A DNA stretch of 64,000 bases from Canna indica (lineage: Eukaryota > Streptophyta > Magnoliopsida > Zingiberales > Cannaceae): assembly GCA_034359265.1 (NCBI GenBank), contig CP136891.1:42834001-42898000 (forward strand), given 5' to 3'. Under the pieces are notes generated by a model, which was not told where the DNA came from, ran no database searches, and saw only the letters and a list, made by a program, of their open reading frames with translations. A program made the position numbers and the translations under genes. Shown piece after piece: positions 57,851 to 64,000 of this stretch (position 1 is the stretch's first letter; every line of letters begins with the position of its first letter).

Positions 57851-58854
57851 ATGGAGGCATATGATGATGTCGTGATGAGCGAAAGTGGAAGTAACTCCGC
57901 AGGCAGACGAGGCCGAGGCTGGGGTCGCGGCCAAGGCAGAGGTCATGTTACTAGCTAGGTGGTTCAGGAGGAGGCAGCGCGAGATCCCAGGGTTGCACTA
58001 CTAGAGACCTAGTTGACGGAGTTGACCGAGGAGCTTCGCAGGAATTTCGTTGAGAACAGGAGGAGTTCCGTAGGGGGAGAGAGGAGCTTCGTAAGGAGCG
58101 AGAGCTAGCGCAGCAACGGACCCCACCTGTACCACCAGTGGCACCCCTATTGATTGAGCTGGTCGAGCCGATTCTATCTGGATACGTAAAGGAGGTCTGG
58201 TGGGAACCAATGCGCAACTCGCTATACATGGATTTCATGAGGTTGAAGCCGCCAGTATTCGCAGGTGCAGATCAGACAATGGAGGTGATGGCGTTCCTAA
58301 ATGACTACACAAAATTGTCCTCAGTCTTGGAGTGTTCCTCTGAAGCGATGGCGCACATCGTTGGGCTACAGCTTAGCAGCACAGCGAAGGACTGGCACCA
58401 ATCATGGAGGGCGCGTAAGGGGACTCATGCACTAGCCCATACATGGGGAGAATTTTGGACTGCTATCATTGAGAAGTACCTAGCCAGGAATGTTCGCGAG
58501 AGGCGGGCTATGGAATTCGAGCAACTTCGCCAGATCGGCACTATGACGGTGTTGGAACATGAGATCGGATTCACACAGTTCTCCCATTACCACCCATCCC
58601 TAGTGGTGACTAAGACGGACTGGGTGAGGCGGTTCGTGGAGGGTCTGAGGGTACAGATTAGCATATTAATACACTACACCAAGAACACTACCTTTGTGCA
58701 GGTGGTGGACAAGGCAATATGGAAGGAAGCCATGGTACCCACCGATCGGCAGGATGGACCAGCCCGAAAGAGGTTTAGGCAACATCGTCAGGAGGACAGG
58801 CGCACCCAGTCTGAGGGTGCTGACACCGGAATGGCGCACTCGCACAACCAATGA
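57851..58854 (+). pseudogene. gag of the second-family element
   Basis: It starts 'MEAYDDVVMSESGSNSAGR' with an Arg/Gly-rich stretch, then a stop at about 57955. The main capsid frame 58138-58854 has 'MDFMRLKPPVFAGADQ', 'FLNDYTKLSSVLECSS', 'WGEFWTAIIEKYLARNVRER' and 'EFEQLRQIGTMTV', typical retrotransposon gag of Tekay elements. It lacks a zinc knuckle: sequence after 'RKRFRQHRQEDR' goes straight to a pol fragment, so a deletion removed the knuckle and the protease. Confidence 0.88.
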
Positions 58855-58855
58855 C

Positions 58856-61620
58856 AAGGAAATTTCAGAGGCCATATGCGTACGGGACCACAGACGGCTA
58901 CTCAAAGTGCCACTAGTATGTGAGACCGAGTTCTATACTGATCTGTAGCCTATATCGATCCCGCCATATCGAATGGCACCCGTTGAGCTGAGGGAACTTA
59001 AAGTATAGTTGCAGGAGCTGTTAGACATTGGGTTCATTCGCCCAAGTGTCTCGCCCTGGGAGGATTGATGATAGATTTGATTAGTTGTAGGGGGCTCAGT
59101 GGTTCTCAAAGATCGATCAGTTGATGATCAGGGATCAGGATATCCAGAAGACTGCTTTCAGGATGCGGTATGGACACTATGAGTTCCTGGTCATGTCCTT
59201 TGGGCTTACTAACACCCCGGCAGCCTTCATGGAGCTGATGAACCTGGTGTTGAAGGACTTTCTAGACAGATTCATCATAGTCTTCATTGATGACATTCTG
59301 GTATATTCCTGGAGCGAGGCGGAGCATAGAGAGCACTTGAGGGTAATTCTGGAGACCCTTAGACATCACCAACTCTTTGCAAAATTCTCAAAGTGTGAGT
59401 TCTGGTTGACTAGCATGGGATTTCTAGATCATATTGTATCTCGAGATGGTGTGAAAGTTGATTCTGCAAAGATTAAGGCAGTTCAGAACTGGGAGAGGCC
59501 AACCAGCGTGATCATGGTCCACAGCTTCTTGGGGTTGGCCAACTACTACATGAAGTTCGTGGAAAAATTTTCCATGATTGTTGCCCCGCTCATGCGCCTG
59601 ACTAACGAGGAAGTAAAGTTAATCTGGGATAAAAAATGTGAGGAGAGCTTTTAGAAGCTCAAGGACCGCTTGACTACCGCCCCTGTACTAGCACTACCAT
59701 CGGGGTCGGGAGGATTTGTTGTCTATTGTGATGCTTCGGGAGTCGGATTGGGGTGCATTCTGATGCAGCATGGTAGAGTGATCGCATACGCATCCATGAG
59801 AAGAATTATCCAATTCATGATTTGGAGTTGGCGGCAATAGTATTTGCCTTGAAGCTGTGGCGTCACTATTTATATGGGCAGGCATATGACATATTCATCA
59901 ATCACAGGAGCCTCGACTATCTTCTTTCTTAAAAAGATTTAAACTTGAGGGAGCAGAGATGGCTTGAGCTATTAAAAGATTATGACTGCAATATTTAGTA
60001 CCACCCATGAAAGGCAAATGTAGTAGTAGATGCTTTGAGCAAGAAGTCGATGGGGAGCTTAGCCCACTTGGCCGTGAGTAGGAGACTCCTGGCCAGAGAT
60101 CTGGCAGTGAGCCTGGGCCCAGGGGATTTGTTATCTGTAGCTGATTTAGGTGGATTAGTAGCACACATGCGTGTACAGTCCACTTTGGTTGATATGCTAC
60201 GAACGGCTCAGGGTGAGGATGCTTTCTGTTCTCTGATGAAGGATCTAGCTGTGAGAGGTGATGCATAGGGTTTCAGAGTGGACTCCGAGGGGATTCTCAA
60301 ATACACGAATAGGATTGTGGTACTAGACATGGCAAAGGTCCATAGGCGGGTACTAGAGGTGGCCCACTATTCCACCTACACTATGCATCTGAGGGCCACC
60401 AAGATGTTTCGAGATCTGAGACAGCACTACTAGTGGAAAGTGATGAAGCAGGAGGTGGAAGAGTTCGTATCCAGATGTTTGGTCTGTGAGCAAGTAAAAG
60501 CTGAGCACTTGAGACCCGCTGGGTTGTTGTAGAACCTCGAGGTGCCAGAATGGAAATGGGAAAAGATCACCATGGATTTTGTTAGCGGGTTACCGAGATC
60601 AGAGAAAGGAAATGACTCTATTAGGGTGGTGGTGGATCGCCTGACCAAATCGACGCACTTTATTCCGGTGAAGACCACTTTCATGGTCAAGGAGTACGCG
60701 TGATTGTTTTCTCGATCGTATCGTGGCCTACCATGGTATCCCGGTGATGGTCATATCCGACCGAGGCACCCAGTTCACCAGTCAGTTCTGGTAGTCGTTT
60801 CAGGAGGCTTTGAGTACGCAGGTGCGGTTCAGTGTCGCTTTTTATTCTCAGACGGATGGATAGTCGATAGGACCATTCAGATGCTTGAGGACATACTGAG
60901 GGTGTGCGTGATGGACCTGGAGGATAGCTGGGAGAGGCATCTACATTTGGTAGAGTTCACCTATAATAATAGTCACCATAGCATCATCGTTATGGCCCCA
61001 TTTGAGGCTTTGTGTGGGTGCAGGTTGCCAATAGGCTGGTTTGAGGCCGATGAGTCTCAGATGCTAGGGTTGGACTTGGTTCATGACGCCGTTGAGAAAG
61101 TGAAGCTGATCAAGGAGCGACTTCTAGGAGCTCATAGTCATAAGAAGATGTATGCCGATGGAAAAGCCGACAACGTGGAGTTTCAAGAAGGGGATTTGGT
61201 CTTCTTGAAGTTGTCCGCTATGAAGGGGGTTGTGTGCTTTGGGAGAAGGTGAAAGTAGAGCCCCAGATTCATCGGGCCTTTCCCTATCTTGTGGCGCAGA
61301 GGAGTGGTTGCTTATGAGTTGGCTCTACCGCCTAGCATGTATCGAGTGCATCGTGTTTTCCATGTATCCATGCTTAAGCAATATGTTCGGGATGAGTCTA
61401 ATATTCTAGATATTGCTGTGGTGGAGGTCGATCTGACCATTTCTTAAGAGGAGCGGCCTGTAGAGATCCTAGACAAGCAGGTGAAGAAGCTGAGATCCAA
61501 GGAGGTCCCCTTGGTGAAAGTTCGTTGGGAGCACCACTCAAGGCAGGCGGCCACTTGGGAGGTCGAGTAGGATATGAGAGAGAAGTACCAATACCTTTTT
61601 GATACTGAGGTGAGCATCTC
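58856..61620 (+). pseudogene. pol polyprotein of the second-family element
   Basis: Protease and RT start are deleted (58900-59100); the first catalytic RT block (DYRQLNK region) is missing. The open frame 59121-59654 has '[15 protein letters not shown]', the catalytic 'FIDDILVYS' and the thumb. RNaseH starts at about 59720 ('VVYCDASGVGLG'). There is a linker (60035-60268), the integrase zinc finger '[11 protein letters not shown]' (about 60480) and the core with Asp in 'MDFVSGLP' (about 60570). The middle Asp ('SDRGTQF') is in a shifted frame near 60758, and Glu is replaced in 'DRTIQML'. The chromodomain tail (61395-61620) has 'RPVEILDKQVKKLRSKE'. There are at least ten stops. It is not functional. 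Confidence 0.88.
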
Positions 61621-61972
61621 TTATTTTTCTCAAAATTCAAGGATGAATTTTCTTTAAGGGGGTAGGAATTGTTATGCCCAAAAATCCTAAGATAATATTT
61701 TATTCCGTAGTAGGGGACCATGGGCCCGAGTTAGCGCGGATTGGCATAGAGTCGCGGAATTTAATTCGGGTAACCCTTTTATATGAAAAAAAATTAGGAA
61801 AAATATATTTATTTTATTTTTGAGATTTAGCATGCTAGGATGATAGAGGGTCTCGAATTTAGCGGTTCAATAGGAACTCGAATAGGAGTTAGAACGGGTT
61901 AAATACGGGCTAGTTTAATCGAATAACTTAAGCGGGGGCATTTTGGTCATTAATTTGGACCAAACAGAGGTC

Positions 61973-61979
61973 TATAAAA
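61973..61979 (+). promoter_or_regulatory. TATA box of the second-family LTR
   Basis: TATAAAA, 304 bp into the LTR and 185 bp before the donor-like site. Spacing resembles that of the first family. Confidence 0.65.
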
Positions 61980-62163
61980 TAGAACATGGAGCATGTGGCC
62001 AGGGGTTTTTGCCACATGCCACCCGAGGCTCTAAGAGGAGGAGAGAGAGGCACCGCCGAGAGGAGGAGGAGGAGGAGTTCCATTGCCAAAGTTCGTAAGA
62101 ACGTCGGCGTTCAACATATGAAGATCCTTAGCTTCTTCTTCCTTCCCGGTTTCTCCAAAAGAG

Positions 62164-63600
62164 GTGAGTGGATTGGCCTTCTTCTTCTCTTTTCTTCATC
62201 AGCCATGTCGCCCCTATCTCTTGGGCTTCTTGTCATTTTTCGTTGGGTTTTTCGTAAATCTAATTGGTTAATCGCGTTGATAATTTTACCATGATCGTAA
62301 AGATTCTATCGGGATTGATTTTTGGGCGATTAGCCACCCCTTACCTTACTGTGCCGGCCCCTTTCTTCTTCAATTCTTGACAAATTCTTTGTGGTTTCTT
62401 GATGTTTGTTGAGGATTCTCGGTGGTTGTTTGATATCTTAATGAAAGGGGGGAAGAAGGAGGGTGTTTAGGGTGTGCCACCCTCTTCTTGTAGGGCAATT
62501 TAGGAACCCTAAGGTGGCCGGCCACCCCAAATGTGAGATTTTTAGGGTTTCAATCTATTTATCACACCTAGGAGACACACTATAGGGTATGGGGAACTTG
62601 TACCTAAGGATAGAATTGATGTAGGAACCTACACTTAGACAATTGGAAACCTAGGGACACCTAGAGACACTAGGACCCTAGTTTAAATTTTTGGAGGGCC
62701 GACCCTAAGGACACCTAAGGGGGCCAAATCTTCCTTGCCCTTAGGACACTTAGGCGAGGGAGGTAGGCCAGCCATAGGGCATTCGGCTAGGATCGTTAAG
62801 GGGGATGCCCTATTCCTAGAGTTTGCTATACATGCTTCCATGCTTTTATCCTACGCTTTTAAATGTACTATGATATAGTTCTATACTTTTTGAGCATGCT
62901 GTGATGTTATGGTTTTAGTGTTAATTCCATTATTATTTAGTTGCGTGTGATTGTGGTGGATGACGGGAGGAGGCGGAGGTGAAGGTATGCCCTAAACATG
63001 CATTTTTTTACCTATCATGCACATCTTGTTTTTGCTCATTATATATGTACTTGCGTATGTGATGTGTGGCGTGATTGTTGCATTTTCTCGGATGCCTCGC
63101 TGGTGAAGGGAGGGTAAGCCCCAAAGAGACAGTGTTGGCCTTATTCCGGAAGTCCGGTTGGTGAGGGGAGTTCATAATCCCCAAAGAGATAGTCTGGAAA
63201 TCTGACCGGTGAGGGGAGTATATGCCCCAAAGAGATGGATCAGAAGAGCCATGTCGGTGAGGGGAGAGCATACCCCAAGGAGACGACACTGGTTGGGTGG
63301 TAGATCGGAGGCCGCACCGACTACCTACCCTATGTGGCGATGAGGGCCAACGAGTCCGGTTGAGCATTTGAATGGTTGCATTTAGCTATATTGTTGTGGC
63401 ATTATCTTGCAGGTTGCTATATGTTGACGAGGATGATTGTGCTGCTAAAATAAATGCTCAAAATAAAGTTATGCTTTATGTTATTATGCTTACATGTATG
63501 CTTTTAATTATTGCATGATGATGATGATGTGGTGGAAATTGAGGAATGTCTACTCACTAAGTCCCAGTTGGACTTACCCCTCATATATGTTGTTTAGCAG
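62164..63600 (+). other. Predicted leader intron in the second-family LTR
   Basis: Donor GTGAGTGG, acceptor TTGTTTAGCAG. A perfect 7-bp stem TAAGTCC (63558-63564)/GGACTTA (63570-63576) lies 24 nt before the acceptor. The array inside is not the TCGG hairpin array but a set of 'gaggggag ... ccccaaagagac' repeats (63098-63290). Confidence 0.5.
63098..63290 (+). repeat. Tandem 40-50 bp repeats in the second-family LTR
   Basis: About four copies of 'ggtgaggggag' ... 'ccccaaagagac', each followed by a variable spacer. GGGG and CCCC allow local pairing. The same set is at 56760-56940 in the 5' LTR. Confidence 0.8.
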
Positions 63601-64000
63601 TATCTGAGCTAGATCAGAGAGGCACTGGGGTGTAGTAGCACGAATGGTGGCGGCAGGGCAGTAGGTCTCGTGGCATGTCGTGGTTGAGGGGGATGCCCGA
63701 GTCGTTTTTACTTCTTTGAGTTGTTGAGTCATGTCGACTCATTTTATTTATTTGTTTCCACACTTTTTTGTCATTTGAGGTGTCTTGTTTAGTAATTAAA
63801 TTTTAGTAATCGATTTGAATATTTGTTATTTGTTGAGTTGGTGATCTAGGGTTTATTTGAAATTAAATGTGACTTTTTAAATCCTTGAGTTATTATTAAA
63901 TGTTCAGGTCTAGTTTATGTGTTCATGTGGTTTGGGTTGGGTTAGGCTTCAGGGTACGTGGCGTACCCTGGCAGGTCAAACCGGATTTGGAGTGTGATAA

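Larger units (their letters stand above)
61670..63999 (+). mobile_element. 3' LTR of the second-family element (2330 bp)
   Basis: It starts TGTTATGCCC after a purine tract and ends GTGTGATA. It contains TATAAAA (61973-61979), a leader with a Glu/Arg-rich frame that is not conserved as protein, the donor AGAG|GTGAGTGG (62164) and the acceptor TTTAGCAG (63600). The tandem 'ggtgaggggag...tgccccaaagagac' repeats at 63098-63290 also occur at 56760-56940. Confidence 0.92.
54251..64000 (+). mobile_element. Second-family Tekay-like Ty3 chromovirus
   Basis: 5' LTR 54251-57654 (left end missing, copia solo LTR inside), primer site, gag, degraded pol, purine tract 'aagggggtaggaat' and 3' LTR 61670-63999. 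The LTR sequence differs from that of the 23633 family but keeps the same splice-like module. The right edge coincides with the window end, so the duplication cannot be checked. Confidence 0.9.

Noticed and set aside
57951..58238. Minus-strand frames across gag of the second-family element
   Set aside because: They are shadows of the plus-strand gag, which has clear capsid motifs.

Overview
This is nuclear DNA of a flowering plant, from a repeat-dense (probably heterochromatic) region. I infer this from Tekay/Del-type Ty3 chromovirus pol genes with a chromodomain tail, SIRE-like and other Ty1/copia elements, CACTA (En/Spm) transposons with TNP2/TNPA-type genes, and captured exon scraps of a plant RibD-type deaminase and a plastid-type release factor 1. 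I found no intact host gene and no tRNA, rRNA or CRISPR array. Nearly every base belongs to a transposable element, and the elements are stacked inside one another.

Layout. 1-3466: relic of a minus-strand gag-only copia element, split by a 2.5 kb solo Tekay LTR (229-2745, 5-bp duplication CCAAA). 3467-6262: tail and 3' LTR of a third Ty3 family. 7148-9048: decayed CACTA element (+). 9049-10342 and 10504-19446: 3' LTR and envelope-like ORF of a minus-strand SIRE-type copia element. That ORF is split by a complete 7.2 kb CACTA transposon (11067-18250, duplication CCA) carrying TNPA-like and TNP2 genes. 19447-26599: plus-strand Tekay chromovirus with a truncated 5' LTR. 26600-30441: right end of a CACTA-type element carrying host exon fragments. 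30634-42621: minus-strand Tekay element with a gag-only copia (30902-35788, duplication GACAC) inside its 3' LTR. 42622-43256: copia LTR fragment and a chimeric junction. 43257-54250: 5' part of another minus-strand Tekay element, with a second full gag-only copia (44793-52580, duplication CGAAC) inside its LTR. 54251-64000: plus-strand chromovirus of a second Tekay-like family, with a copia solo LTR (55069-56715, duplication TGTGT) inside its 5' LTR.

How the parts relate. The Ty3 elements share gag, protease, RT-RNaseH, integrase and chromodomain order, and all copies are broken by stops or frameshifts. The two long gag-only copia copies have coiled-coil and zinc-knuckle gag but no pol, so they must have moved with enzymes from elsewhere. 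The CACTA element encodes both its own proteins, but TNP2 has two stops and a frameshift.

The most unusual structure is inside the Tekay LTRs. Four copies with both ends present carry a conserved GTGAGYRG donor about 0.35 kb after a TATA box, and a pyrimidine-tract CAG acceptor 1.4-1.9 kb later. This predicts an intron inside the LTR leader. A short stem lies 24-32 nt before the acceptor and is kept by compensatory changes between families. In the Tekay LTR lineage the intron also holds a tandem array of up to ten hairpins whose outer stems differ from unit to unit yet still pair. This is read directly from sequence; splicing and function are inference.
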